Assembly (NCBI RefSeq): GCF_900103165.1
Contig: NZ_FNKY01000001.1
Coordinates: 3,100,001-3,164,000 of the forward strand
Reading direction: 5' to 3'
DNA from: Nitrosospira multiformis
GTDB lineage: Bacteria; Pseudomonadota; Gammaproteobacteria; Burkholderiales; Nitrosomonadaceae
DNA length: 64,000 nucleotides
Shown here: piece by piece, positions 35,826 through 45,018 of the stretch
Numbering within the stretch: position 1 is the first letter of the stretch
Layout: each line of letters starts with the position of its first letter
Notes under the pieces: model-generated
Database searches by the model: none
Told to the model about the DNA's origin: nothing
The model's input: the letters and a program-made list of their open reading frames with translations, nothing else
Program-made: the position numbers and the translations under genes

Positions 35826-36884
35826 ATGAATTCCCCTGAGCTTCAGCAAAAAACCTTCCTGCTCATGTTGATCGCCGTTTCCCTGGCGTTCGGGTGGATA
35901 TTACTGCCCTTTTACGGTGCGGTATTTTGGGGGTCCGTTCTCGCCATAATATTTACGCCGTTTTATCGCTGGTTGCTGGTTATCTTGAACCAGCGACAAA
36001 ATCTTGCCGCGCTCACTACCCTGTTGCTCTGTCTGATTATGGTGATTCTTCCATTTACGCTGATTGCAGCTTCGCTACTGCAGGAGGTGCTAGATATTTA
36101 TCAACGCATCAAGTCGGGAGAGCTGAACTTCGGCGCATATTTTCAGCAAATCATGGGTGCATTGCCATCATGGATGGTCAATTTTCTGGATAGTATGGGA
36201 CTCACAAATATCTCCGAATTGAAGGACATGCTGTCAAACGGCGCGTTGCAGGGAAGCCAGCTCATCGCGACGGAAGCGCTCAATATGGGTCAGAATACAT
36301 TTCACTTCATCATTAGTTTCGGCATCATGCTGTATCTGCTATTTTTCCTGCTGAGGGACGGTACCATTCTGTCCACAAAAATAAAGCAAGCAATTCCGCT
36401 AAGCATGGAATACAAGCGGCATCTATTCAGCAAATTCACTACTGTTGTTCGTGCCACGGTAAAAGGCAATATCGCTGTGGCCGCGGTACAAGGTACTTTA
36501 GGCGGTGTAATGTTCTCGTTTCTCGGTATACAGGGAGCACTGCTTTGGGGTTTCGTAATGGCCTTCTTATCTTTGGTGCCAGCCGTTGGCGCCGGACTGA
36601 TCTGGGCGCCGGTGGCGATCTATTTTCTGCTCACCGGCGCCCTTTGGCAGGGCATAACCCTCATCGCCTTTGGCGTACTGGTGATCGGAATGGTCGATAA
36701 CGTTCTCCGACCTATACTCGTCGGAAAGGATACCCAGTTACCCGATTATGTGGTCCTTATCTCGACACTCGGGGGCATGGTTGTTTTTGGTCTGAACGGT
36801 TTCGTCATCGGCCCGGTAATTGCGGCGCTGTTCATTTCCGGGTGGGATCTCTTTTCTTCAAACAGAGAAGCGTCTAAAGATTGA
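35826..36884 (+). CDS. AI-2E family (PerM/YhhT-like) membrane transporter
   Basis: A 352-residue inner-membrane protein with seven or eight helices and the long amphipathic soluble stretch around residues 80-150 typical of the family. The C-terminal signature is seen in D-N-V-L-R-P-I-L-V-G-K and L-I-S-T-L-G-G-M-V-V-F-G-L-N-G-F-V-I-G-P-V. Family members include the proposed AI-2 exporter TqsA and sodium/proton antiporters; the substrate cannot be assigned. Monocistronic as far as seen. Confidence 0.9.
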   Translation: MNSPELQQKTFLLMLIAVSLAFGWILLPFYGAVFWGSVLAIIFTPFYRWLLVILNQRQNLAALTTLLLCLIMVILPFTLIAASLLQEVLDIYQRIKSGELNFGAYFQQIMGALPSWMVNFLDSMGLTNISELKDMLSNGALQGSQLIATEALNMGQNTFHFIISFGIMLYLLFFLLRDGTILSTKIKQAIPLSMEYKRHLFSKFTTVVRATVKGNIAVAAVQGTLGGVMFSFLGIQGALLWGFVMAFLSLVPAVGAGLIWAPVAIYFLLTGALWQGITLIAFGVLVIGMVDNVLRPILVGKDTQLPDYVVLISTLGGMVVFGLNGFVIGPVIAALFISGWDLFSSNREASKD

Positions 36885-36968
36885 TCCGGAATCCGGCCTC
36901 TGACCGCGCACTCTTCAACCTGGCGTGGTGATCGAGGAATGCTCCTTAACTGCCGGACTCAGGATGAT

Positions 36969-37784
36969 TTAGAATTTCATCTCCCGCCGGATTGCCCAGG
37001 CAAAGAGACGAGCGCCCAACAGCCATCTTGCTGCCGCAGCCATCTTGGAATCGAGTGGCAACGCATGTCGTACCGGAGGATTCGGGCTCGTAACTGCATT
37101 GAGTACCGCCTGGGCAATAATCGCCGGACCCGGTGCCTTGGGTTCTCCAGCCATAAGGTGATGAAGACCTGTGATAATTTTCTGATAAGCAGGCGGATGT
37201 GCGACAGTTTTGAGTAGTTCCAGTTGCTTGGGAACAAACTCTGTCTTGATCAAACCTGGAGCAATGAGCACGACGTCAATCCCGAATTCCATCACTTCAC
37301 CCCGCACGGCGTCGGTTAACGCTTCTATGGCATATTTGGAAGCCGCATACCAGCCAAAACCCGGCGTCGACATCTTGCCCAGGATCGAAGTGATATTGAC
37401 GATGCGCCCTGACTTTTGCGCCCGCATATGCGGCAGGACCGCCTGCATGAATCTCGCGTAGCCGAAAACATTCACCTCGAACTGTCGATGGGCTGCTTCC
37501 ATCGAAACACATTCGATGGCACCCAACTGACCATAAGCTGCATTATTCACCAGCACATCCACCCGCCCCTTGGTCAATATGATGTGGTTTACTGCCCTGT
37601 GAATGGCGTCTTCATCGGCAACATCCAGCCCGACGGGTTCAATGTGATCGGAACGTATCTGTTCCAGCCTGTCCATGCGCCGTGCCGCCGCAAACACGTA
37701 ATAGCCGTTCTCGGCAAGAAGCACCGCCGTAGCTCTGCCGATACCGCTGGACGCACCGGTAACCAGTGCAACTCGCTGGGTCAT
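36969..37784 (-). CDS. Short-chain dehydrogenase/reductase
   Basis: A classical SDR of 271 residues. The dinucleotide site T-G-A-S-S-G-I-G is at 9-16, N-N-A-A at about 88-91, the catalytic Ser in N-I-T-S-I-L-G, and Y-A-A-S-K at about 155-159. Arg residues after the second strand (A-A-R-R-M) suggest NADP(H) preference. The C-terminal tail after residue 215 is longer than the core and basic, as in membrane-associated oxidoreductases of lipid or retinol type. Substrate unknown. Convergent with the AI-2E-family gene and divergent from the SDR at 37986. Confidence 0.9.
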   Translation of the reverse strand: MTQRVALVTGASSGIGRATAVLLAENGYYVFAAARRMDRLEQIRSDHIEPVGLDVADEDAIHRAVNHIILTKGRVDVLVNNAAYGQLGAIECVSMEAAHRQFEVNVFGYARFMQAVLPHMRAQKSGRIVNITSILGKMSTPGFGWYAASKYAIEALTDAVRGEVMEFGIDVVLIAPGLIKTEFVPKQLELLKTVAHPPAYQKIITGLHHLMAGEPKAPGPAIIAQAVLNAVTSPNPPVRHALPLDSKMAAAARWLLGARLFAWAIRREMKF

Positions 37785-37985
37785 GTTTTCACTCCCGTTA
37801 TTGTTATTAGGTTAACTTTTTATACATAATAGGCGAATATTCGGTTACACCATAATTCCCCGTGGGCAATTGCCTTCTCATTCCGAGATATTTGTCCTCC
37901 AATGCTACCCTATAGCATTAGGCAATACACTATCCCTCAATCAGCTCAAAGATTGGACTATGGGCATGGGCATAAGGAGAGAAAT

Positions 37986-38678
37986 ATGAAAGCCGCGTTG
38001 ATTACAGGCGCCAATCGTGGGATTGGGCTGGAATTTTCCAGACAATATGCCGCGGATGGCTGGCGTGTTTTCGCTTGCACCCGTCATCCACAAAAATCCG
38101 ATGCACTCAATACATTAGCGGCTGAATTTCCTCAGCAAATCACGGTGCATGCGCTTGATGTCGGGGATCATGCACAGATTGAGCAATTGGCACAATCACT
38201 CACTAACGAATCCATCGACCTGCTCCTTAATAATGCCGGTATCTATACATCCTGTCATAAAGACGACAATATCGATCAGGAAGCGTGGATGCATTCATTT
38301 CTCATTAATACGATAGCACCACTAAAAATGGCCCAGATGTTTTCCCCGCAAATCGCCCGCGGCAGTCAAAAGAGTATCGTAACCATCAGCAGTAAAATGG
38401 GCAGTATCGCGGACAACAGCAGCGGCGGCAGTTATATATACCGCTCAAGCAAGGCGGCGGTAAATATGGTGGTGAAGAGTCTGGCTATCGACCTGAAAAC
38501 AGCCGGTATCACTGCGGTGGTATTGCATCCCGGATGGGTAAAGACCGATATGGGTGGCCCGAACGCGTTGATCTCCACGGCACAAAGCGTATCCGGCATG
38601 CGTAATGTCATAGATCACCTTACCCTGGCTGACTCAGGAAAATTCATTGCTTATGATGGCAAAATGATTCCTTGGTAG
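37986..38678 (+). CDS. SDR-family oxidoreductase, C-factor-like
   Basis: An SDR of 230 residues from ATG 37986, behind AAGGAGAG. The cofactor loop T-G-A-N-R-G-I-G-L-E-F is near residues 7-17, N-N-A-G-I-Y in the middle, and the active-site Tyr is in Y-I-Y-R-S-S-K-A-A-V-N. The pattern of N-R-G-I-G, S-S-K-M-G-S-I and H-P-G-W-V-K-T-D-M-G-G matches the CsgA/C-factor subgroup. Substrate unknown. A longer reading from 37902 has no conserved sequence and is rejected. Confidence 0.9.
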   Translation: MKAALITGANRGIGLEFSRQYAADGWRVFACTRHPQKSDALNTLAAEFPQQITVHALDVGDHAQIEQLAQSLTNESIDLLLNNAGIYTSCHKDDNIDQEAWMHSFLINTIAPLKMAQMFSPQIARGSQKSIVTISSKMGSIADNSSGGSYIYRSSKAAVNMVVKSLAIDLKTAGITAVVLHPGWVKTDMGGPNALISTAQSVSGMRNVIDHLTLADSGKFIAYDGKMIPW

Positions 38679-38753
38679 CCTAGCCCGCTTCAATGCCGGC
38701 AACTCCAAATGGAAGCGGAAGCGACCGTCCTGCGGCAATCAGGTTGAGCAATC

Positions 38754-39074
38754 TTACTCAACGATTACCGCGGTTCCGCTGGCGGAAACCATCAGCATAC
38801 CGTTTTCCTTACCCATTATCTCGTAATCGAGATCGATGCCTATCACCGCATTTGCGCCAAGATCCTGAGCGCGCTGCTGCAGTTCTTCAAGCGCGATTTC
38901 ACGGGCGCGCTGCAGTTCCTTCTCATAGGTGCCGGAACGTCCTCCCACCAGGTCCCGGATTCCCGCAAAGAGATCCTTGAACAGATTGGCCCCGAGGATT
39001 GCTTCGCCGGCTATGACACCACAATACTTGGTGACACGTTTCCCTTCTATGTTCGGAGTCGTTGTGAGTTGCAT
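38754..39074 (-). CDS. YbjQ/UPF0145 family protein
   Basis: A 106-residue protein nearly collinear with E. coli Ybj[35 protein letters not shown] and [12 protein letters not shown]. The family forms pentamers and is sometimes called heavy-metal-binding, though function is not settled. I choose ATG 39074 behind GGGGGA over an in-frame TTG four codons upstream, because it matches the family N-terminus M-Q-L-T-T-T-P. Confidence 0.92.
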   Translation of the reverse strand: MQLTTTPNIEGKRVTKYCGVIAGEAILGANLFKDLFAGIRDLVGGRSGTYEKELQRAREIALEELQQRAQDLGANAVIGIDLDYEIMGKENGMLMVSASGTAVIVE

Positions 39075-39273
39075 GTTTTCCCCCAATAATATTTTAAGAA
39101 AAGTGATTCATCAGCATAAGAAAGAGATACTGAGGACATCTGTTGTTCGATATAACCCCTTTCTCATTGCCATTGTCAGCCACATGGCCGATCGTGCGAG
39201 CCCACATCTCGACCAGGAATGAAAATCTCCTGGCGATTGACAAGGGTTTGCCGGCGTTTAAGCGGCGTGTCCG

Positions 39274-39567
39274 CTATGGTGCTCCTCCTCCCGACCCTCC
39301 TCCTGGCCCTCCTCCCTTGGGCGGTCTCTTGCGAAGCTTCTTCAGCGGCCTTTTACTCTGCGTGCCGTTGCGGGATTTAAGTGGATCGGCGGGTACGACA
39401 GCCGTGCGCCGGATACCCCGCTCCGAGGATACAGCGCGATTGACGGGAGTCAGAGTAATTTCAAGTTCGTTAATCTCATCCCATTGGGCTTCCGTTCGTT
39501 GTCGCTCAGGTATCGCAAGAAGCTCTTGCAGACGGTGATGAGAGGAGACTGGCTGTGGTTTATCCAT
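39274..39567 (-). CDS. Hypothetical protein with basic Gly/Pro-rich tail
   Basis: A 97-residue frame from ATG 39567. The N-terminal half is polar and helical (L-Q-E-L-L-A-I-P-E-R-Q-R-T and Q-W-D-E-I-N-E-L-E-I). The C-terminal third is Lys/Arg-rich and ends in a Gly-Gly-Pro-Gly-Gly repeat. No recognised domain. No clear ribosome-binding site is seen. It is divergent from the iron transporter and shares the spacer with the Fur-like site. It could be real and iron-regulated, or a chance frame. Confidence 0.5.
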   Translation of the reverse strand: MDKPQPVSSHHRLQELLAIPERQRTEAQWDEINELEITLTPVNRAVSSERGIRRTAVVPADPLKSRNGTQSKRPLKKLRKRPPKGGGPGGGSGGGAP

Positions 39568-39591
39568 GGTATATTAATGCATCGCTTCACT

Positions 39592-39610
39592 GATAATTAT
39601 TATCATTTAT
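39592..39610 (+). promoter_or_regulatory. Fur-box-like operator
   Basis: GATAATTATTATCATTTAT matches 14 of 19 positions of the classical Fur consensus GATAATGATAATCATTATC. It lies 51 bp before the start of the ferric iron importer operon, so iron-dependent repression by Fur is the expected control. Confidence 0.7.
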
Positions 39611-39661
39611 AATAGATCGATTATGACCTATCCTGCTGCTTATATCCGGAGTAAATAAAAA

Positions 39662-40675
39662 ATGTCGAGATCCTGCATTAATCGCTATCTTACCGCAATG
39701 TTTTGCTGTGTCACCCTGTTTGGCGCCAGTGTATCCCACGCGGAGCAAGTCGTTGTGTATTCTGCACGGATCGAGCAGCTCATCAAGCCAATGTTCGATG
39801 CTTTTACCAAAGAAACCGGTATCGACGTGAAATTCATTACCGATAAGGAAGGCGCATTGCTCGCGCGTCTGAAAGCGGAAGGAAAGAATACCCCTGCCGA
39901 CATGCTGATCACCACGGATGCGGGTAACTTGTGGGAGGCTGCACGGGAAGGACTATTGAAACCCATAGAGTCAGAAACGCTTGAAGCCAACATTCCCGCC
40001 AATCTGCGAGATCCCCAGAAACAATGGTTTGGTCTGTCGGTGCGTGCCCGTACCATTATTTACAATACACAAAAAGTAAAACCTGCCGATCTTTCCACCT
40101 ACGAAGCGCTGGCCGAACCCCAGTGGAAAGGGCGTTTATGTCTACGCACCTCCAAGAAAGTATACAACCAGTCGCTGGTGGCAATGATGATCGCTGAATC
40201 AGGCGAGGCAAAGACCGAGCAAATCGTAAAGGGCTGGGTCGCCAATTTAGCCACCGACCCCCTGTCCGATGATACCAAGGCGATGGAATTCGTCGCCGCC
40301 GGGAAATGCGATGTTACCCTGGCCAACACGTATTATTATGGCCGCCTGATGGAAAAGAATCCCGCATTGCCCCTGGCGATTTTCTGGCCTAATCAGGCGG
40401 GCAGCGGGGTTCATGTGAACATCTCGGGAGCGGGCGTTACCCAATATGCCCGTCACGCACCCGCGGCGATCAAGTTGCTTGAATTCCTGTCATCGGAGAA
40501 AGCACAAAATCTGTTCGCCGATATCAATATGGAATACCCTGTTAATCCAAAGGTAAAAACCGACCCTGCTGTTGCAGCCTGGGGCAGCTTCAAACAAAAT
40601 CCGGTAAATCTGACCAAAGCCGGTGAATTGCAAGCGGAGGCGGTAAAATTGATGGACCGGTCCGGTTATCGATAA
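39662..40675 (+). CDS. fbpA: Ferric iron ABC transporter, periplasmic binding protein
   Basis: Captures Fe(III) in the periplasm and delivers it to the FbpBC permease. It has 337 residues with a signal peptide ending V-S-H-A-E near residue 28. The iron-site tyrosines are in N-T-Y-Y-Y-G-R-L, as in FutA/FbpA proteins, and the mature N-terminus V-V-V-Y-S-A-R is typical. First gene of a three-gene operon, 10 bp before the permease, behind a Fur-like site. Confidence 0.94.
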   Translation: MSRSCINRYLTAMFCCVTLFGASVSHAEQVVVYSARIEQLIKPMFDAFTKETGIDVKFITDKEGALLARLKAEGKNTPADMLITTDAGNLWEAAREGLLKPIESETLEANIPANLRDPQKQWFGLSVRARTIIYNTQKVKPADLSTYEALAEPQWKGRLCLRTSKKVYNQSLVAMMIAESGEAKTEQIVKGWVANLATDPLSDDTKAMEFVAAGKCDVTLANTYYYGRLMEKNPALPLAIFWPNQAGSGVHVNISGAGVTQYARHAPAAIKLLEFLSSEKAQNLFADINMEYPVNPKVKTDPAVAAWGSFKQNPVNLTKAGELQAEAVKLMDRSGYR

Positions 40676-40685
40676 GGCATAAGGG

Positions 40686-42371
40686 GTGAAAGGTAGTACG
40701 CTGAACTCTACGGTAAACAATACTACCACGAGATACGGGTTTTCCGGATTTTTAAGCTCTACTTATCGCACCTCATCAGGCTGGCGCTTAATTCCCTTTC
40801 TGATGGCTGTGCTCGTGCTGATCCCTGTCGGCACCGTCATATCATCATTTTTTGCGCCTGCCAGCGATATCTGGCAGCATCTGGTTGAAACGACACTGAC
40901 CAGTCTGTTGGTCAATACGTTCTGGCTTGTTCTGGGTGTAGCATCCGGCACCGTACTGTTGGGAGTCAGTCTGGCGTGGTTTACCGCAGTGTGTGAATTT
41001 CCGGGGCGAAAGTTCTTTTCCTGGGCGCTATTACTGCCGCTTGCCATTCCCGCATACGTGACCGCATTCGTCGCGTTGGGACTGTTCGACTATACGGGTC
41101 CGGTGCAAACCGCGCTACGCGCCTGGCTGGGATCGGAACTTCCCTGGTTTCCAAATGTGCGCGGCAGGATGGGTGTCATTACCGTCATGACTCTTGCATT
41201 TTATCCCTATGTTTATTTGCTGGCGCGTAACGCCTTTCTCACTCAGGGCAGGCGATCACTGGAGGCTGCCCAATCGTTGGGCCTTAATCGCACGCAGGGG
41301 TTTCTCAAGGTAGCGCTACCCATGGCGCGGCCGTGGATTGCGGGAGGCGCGATGCTGGCACTGATGGAAACCCTGGCGGACTTTGGCACGGTAGCGGTTT
41401 TCAATTACGATACCTTCACCACCGCCATCTATAAAGCCTGGTTCGGGATGTTTTCCCTGCCGGCTGCCTCCCAGCTCGCCTCGTTACTGATCGTGATCGT
41501 TTTTGCAATGATAATCGTGGAACAACGGTTTCGCTCGCGTATGCGCTATGCGGAAACCAGACAAAGTGCGCGGGTTAACCGTATTCCGCTCACCGGCTGG
41601 CGCGCATGGTTGCTTGCGGCTTTCGCTTCGGGCACATTGTTTTTTGCATTCCTGCTGCCGGTTACGCAACTGGGCATTTGGGCGGCAAGTGTTTTCACTC
41701 AGGACTTCGATCAGCGCTACCTGGAATTTCTCGGGCATTCACTGCTGCTGTCCTCTCTCGCTGCCCTGCTTACCTGTTCCGTTGCGCTACTCATGGTATA
41801 TGCGGCGCGCCGCCACCCTGATCCGGCTACTCATGCCGCGGTGCGCATCGCCACGATTGGCTACGCCCTGCCTGGCGCCGTACTGGCGGTAGGAATCTTC
41901 GTCCCGGTCGCCTGGCTGGATAACTGGCTGAGCGAATTGGCCATGCAATTCTTTAATATAGAAACCGGACTACTGATCCAGGGCACCCTCTTCACCATGC
42001 TGATTGCTTATATCACGCGTTTTCTTGCGGTCAGTCATAGTCCGATAGACAGCGCCATGCAACGCATAACCGGCAGCATCGATGAGGCCGCGATGGGGCT
42101 TGGCCTGAACGGATGGGCGATGCTGCGGCGCGTACATTTACCGATACTGAAAGGTGGAATATTTACTGCTGCCACCCTGGTATTCGTGGATGTGATGAAA
42201 GAGATGCCGATTACCTTGATGACCCGGCCCTTCGGATGGGACACGCTGGCGGTGAGAATTTTCGAAATGACTTCGGAAGGGGCATGGGAGCAGGCAGCGC
42301 TACCCGCGGTGGCGCTCGTGCTGGCGGGCCTGCTTCCCATCATATTGCTCGTGCGGCAAACAGAAAAATAA
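40686..42371 (+). CDS. fbpB: Ferric iron ABC transporter, fused permease
   Basis: A 561-residue inner-membrane protein with about 12 helices in two homologous halves, the usual fused form of Fe(III) permeases. Each half has the cytoplasmic EAA loop that docks on the ATPase: L-E-A-A-Q-S-L-G-L-N in the first and D-E-A-A-M-G-L-G-L-N in the second. The start is GTG 40686 within AAGGGGTG; a slightly later start is possible. Between fbpA and fbpC. Confidence 0.94.
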   Translation: MKGSTLNSTVNNTTTRYGFSGFLSSTYRTSSGWRLIPFLMAVLVLIPVGTVISSFFAPASDIWQHLVETTLTSLLVNTFWLVLGVASGTVLLGVSLAWFTAVCEFPGRKFFSWALLLPLAIPAYVTAFVALGLFDYTGPVQTALRAWLGSELPWFPNVRGRMGVITVMTLAFYPYVYLLARNAFLTQGRRSLEAAQSLGLNRTQGFLKVALPMARPWIAGGAMLALMETLADFGTVAVFNYDTFTTAIYKAWFGMFSLPAASQLASLLIVIVFAMIIVEQRFRSRMRYAETRQSARVNRIPLTGWRAWLLAAFASGTLFFAFLLPVTQLGIWAASVFTQDFDQRYLEFLGHSLLLSSLAALLTCSVALLMVYAARRHPDPATHAAVRIATIGYALPGAVLAVGIFVPVAWLDNWLSELAMQFFNIETGLLIQGTLFTMLIAYITRFLAVSHSPIDSAMQRITGSIDEAAMGLGLNGWAMLRRVHLPILKGGIFTAATLVFVDVMKEMPITLMTRPFGWDTLAVRIFEMTSEGAWEQAALPAVALVLAGLLPIILLVRQTEK

Positions 42372-42383
42372 ATTACCGCTGCC

Positions 42384-43457
42384 ATGAATGCACTGCTCGA
42401 ACTCAGGAATATCCGGCATGCCTACGGCAAGCAGGTCGTCGTAAACGATTTATCGCTTACGTTGAGAAAAGGGCAAATCGGTTGCCTGCTGGGGCCAAGC
42501 GGATGCGGCAAAACGACCGTGTTACGCTGCATTGCGGGATTTGAACCCATCTCGGCTGGAGAAATCCTGGTCAACAGTGTAGCGGTAAGCAATGCCAATT
42601 TTTGTACGCCGCCGGAACGGCGGCATATCGGTATGGTATTTCAGGATTACGCACTATTTCCTCATCTGACCGTCGCCGCCAATATCGGTTTTGGCCTGCA
42701 CCGCATGCAGAAAACCGAGCGCGACTCGCGCGTCGCGGAATTGCTGCAAACCGTAGGACTCGCCGATACCGCAGCAAAATATCCCCACGAACTTTCCGGT
42801 GGACAGCAGCAACGCGTGGCATTGGCGCGCGCGCTGGCCCCTCGGCCCGACTTGTTGTTGCTGGATGAGCCCTTCTCCAATCTTGATGTCACGCTGCGCG
42901 AGCGTTTGAGCCTGGAAGTACGCGAGATTCTCAAGAGCCAGAACGCCACGGCCATGTTAGTGACCCATGATCAGGACGAAGCTTTTGCCATTGCGGATGA
43001 AATCGGTGTCATGCACCGTGGTGAAATCCAGCAATGGGACACGGCCTATAACCTTTATCACAGGCCCGCCAACCGTTTCGTCGCAAATTTTATCGGACAA
43101 GGCGTATTTCTTTCCGGCAAGATACTTGACCCGCACCATGTAGAAATCGAACTGGGGGTTTTGACAGGACAAGTCCAGCATGACTGTAAGCCGGATTGCC
43201 AGCTATGCGATAAGGGCCATCCCGTCGATGTGCTGATACGTCCGGATGACATCGTGCACGATGATACCAGCCCTATTCAAGCGGCAGTCGTACATAAGGC
43301 TTTCCGCGGCGCCGATATCTTGTACACGCTGCGCCTCCCCGGCGGCAGCACCGCGCTATCGCTGGTACCCAGCCACCACAATCATGCCATAGGTGAGAAA
43401 ATCGGCATCAGACTGGAAGCGGATCATGTGGTTGCATTCAGCCAATCTGTGTCGTAA
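42384..43457 (+). CDS. fbpC: Ferric iron ABC transporter, ATP-binding protein
   Basis: ATPase of the iron importer, 357 residues. Walker A G-P-S-G-C-G-K-T is at 37-44, the signature L-S-G-G-Q-Q-Q-R near 134, and Walker B L-L-L-L-D-E-P-F with S-N-L-D follows. The H-loop is in V-T-H-D-Q-D-E-A. After residue 240 a TOBE-like regulatory domain follows, including a Cys pair (C-K-P-D-C-Q-L-C) that is unusual in this position. It starts 12 bp after fbpB. Confidence 0.94.
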   Translation: MNALLELRNIRHAYGKQVVVNDLSLTLRKGQIGCLLGPSGCGKTTVLRCIAGFEPISAGEILVNSVAVSNANFCTPPERRHIGMVFQDYALFPHLTVAANIGFGLHRMQKTERDSRVAELLQTVGLADTAAKYPHELSGGQQQRVALARALAPRPDLLLLDEPFSNLDVTLRERLSLEVREILKSQNATAMLVTHDQDEAFAIADEIGVMHRGEIQQWDTAYNLYHRPANRFVANFIGQGVFLSGKILDPHHVEIELGVLTGQVQHDCKPDCQLCDKGHPVDVLIRPDDIVHDDTSPIQAAVVHKAFRGADILYTLRLPGGSTALSLVPSHHNHAIGEKIGIRLEADHVVAFSQSVS

Positions 43458-43678
43458 TCCCGCAACCCCGATATTCCAACCTGCAAAATGCCTATTCTTC
43501 GCTGATTCCGGGGAGCATGCAAAACCGGGGGAGGTACATGGAGCCGGTGATATGATCAGCGGATGAAGTAACAGAAACAGGTGTTTTCCGATAGAGCTTG
43601 ACACATCGGCCAATTTCGTCTGACCTTCGTCATTTCCTCGGCAAGTTCATCTCCCCCCGGTTTTGCATACTCTCCTCT

Positions 43679-43706
43679 ATTATTGATAACGTATTTTATC
43701 AATAAT
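43679..43706. repeat. Perfect 11-bp AT-rich inverted repeat
   Basis: ATTATTGATAA and TTATCAATAAT flank a 6-bp centre. It lies in the spacer between the convergent fbpC and the protease gene. It may act as a bidirectional terminator, though the stem is too AT-rich to be typical, or as a protein-binding site. The rest of 43458-43772 shows no gene. Confidence 0.6.
43685..43699. repeat. 15-bp direct repeat, left copy (right copy 45660-45674)
   Basis: GATAACGTATTTTAT occurs here and again at 45660-45674 in the same orientation. The two copies enclose the protease/Trypco1 module (43773-45306). The left copy overlaps the inverted repeat at 43679-43706. The arrangement could mark an insertion or recombination site. 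Confidence 0.5.
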
Positions 43707-43772
43707 AAAAGTTACGTTGCCTCTATGACCAGTGTTACGACCAAGTCTCCCTTGATGAGGTAGAGCGGATTA

Positions 43773-45017
43773 TTATTTAGAGGATAGGGGATCCGAATAA
43801 TCCGTGTTAGCAGGTTTTTCTTTAGCACGATATTGGGCGAAGCGACCTTCTCGCGCATTTTCAATGACCTTACGCGTAAGATATCCTATTTGTGTTGGTA
43901 TCCCATGAGTCATAGGTATGTCGAAATGTTTCGTGAGAAGCGCTACCGCAGACACAAAGGGCGCAGCAAAGGAAGTTCCATGTGCTCCGTCTATGAAAAC
44001 GCCTTGGGCGTCTGGATCCTCCGGGTCATCTCCCCCAAATGCACTCGCGGAATACAAGTCTCCGAGCGGTCCATCAGGAGCACTTGAATAACGGGCTCTC
44101 TCATGATGGCGATTTTCAGCGATTGCAAATAGAAGAGTATCGAGGTCTTCTGTCAACCAACGAGAGTTTGGAATTTGACCAGAGTTTCCGGCGGCCATAA
44201 CTGTAAGCGTACGGACCGCGTTCTTCCCTCCCAGACGCATGACAAGAGGGAGAATGCTCGTTAGAAACGTAGGAGCAAGAACTCGCTGCTTACAGCGCGA
44301 ACAAAAAAACCAGTCGTTCCGCAGAGAAACACTAAGATTTACAACGTCTGGCATCTCCCGGGCGATAATGTCACCCAATGCTCGTGCGATGGTTAAGGCA
44401 GTTAATGAATCTGACGGCAGTCGGCCAACGCTGAGTTCAACGTGCGGGGGCAGGATTTGGTCGAAAATCGAAACAACGCGTGTCCCGTGGCCACTTGGAT
44501 CAGCTGGTTCCGCATCACGCCTCAGTTGACCATTGATCGAGTAGTCAAAGTATCGAAGCTCACGATGTGCCGAGAAGTCCCGAATAAGGCCACTGTCCAG
44601 AACTGCGATTCTTAAAGGGCCTGGGCGTGAGTCTGGCGGCGGCAGGGCTGATCGAAGTAGTTGGCGAACAATCGATGCTTCACGCTCGGCGTGGGGGCTG
44701 AAGCGGAGGGAGGTGTCAGAAAGTGGTTCAACTGCTGCCAATGGAAGAATATGGTTTACGTCGACAGCAGCCTCGTTCTTTTCGATCAGAGCGGACAATC
44801 GCGCGCTTAAGCGACTGACCGCGTATAACTCCAACCCCGGATCTGTCTTAAGTACCACTGTTCCCAATCGCGACAACTCAGTATTACGATCATTCCCCTC
44901 TTCTTCGTTTATCAAAGGCATAACTGGTCCGAGCCGACCCGGCAGATCCCTGCCGATTTCTCTGAGCCCCGATATCGGACCGATTGCAATTGCTTGACCG
45001 GGAACAAAGTTGCACAT
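43773..45017 (-). CDS. Subtilisin-like serine protease (S8 family) of a Trypco1 module
   Basis: A 414-residue S8 protease without an obvious signal peptide, so probably cytoplasmic. The triad is complete: Asp141 (A-V-L-D-S-G), His177 (G-H-G-T-R-V), Ser349 (G-T-S-F-A-A-P), with the oxyanion Asn278 in A-A-G-N-S-G. Residues 1-135 form an N-terminal region that could be a prodomain or sensor. A C-S-R-C pair lies near 239-242. Its ATG is one base after the stop of the partner gene (TAAGATG), a sign of tight translational coupling. Cytoplasmic proteases paired with Trypco1 proteins have been proposed as biological-conflict (defence) effectors; the target is unknown. Confidence 0.88.
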   Translation of the reverse strand: MCNFVPGQAIAIGPISGLREIGRDLPGRLGPVMPLINEEEGNDRNTELSRLGTVVLKTDPGLELYAVSRLSARLSALIEKNEAAVDVNHILPLAAVEPLSDTSLRFSPHAEREASIVRQLLRSALPPPDSRPGPLRIAVLDSGLIRDFSAHRELRYFDYSINGQLRRDAEPADPSGHGTRVVSIFDQILPPHVELSVGRLPSDSLTALTIARALGDIIAREMPDVVNLSVSLRNDWFFCSRCKQRVLAPTFLTSILPLVMRLGGKNAVRTLTVMAAGNSGQIPNSRWLTEDLDTLLFAIAENRHHERARYSSAPDGPLGDLYSASAFGGDDPEDPDAQGVFIDGAHGTSFAAPFVSAVALLTKHFDIPMTHGIPTQIGYLTRKVIENAREGRFAQYRAKEKPANTDYSDPLSSK

Positions 45018-45018
45018 C

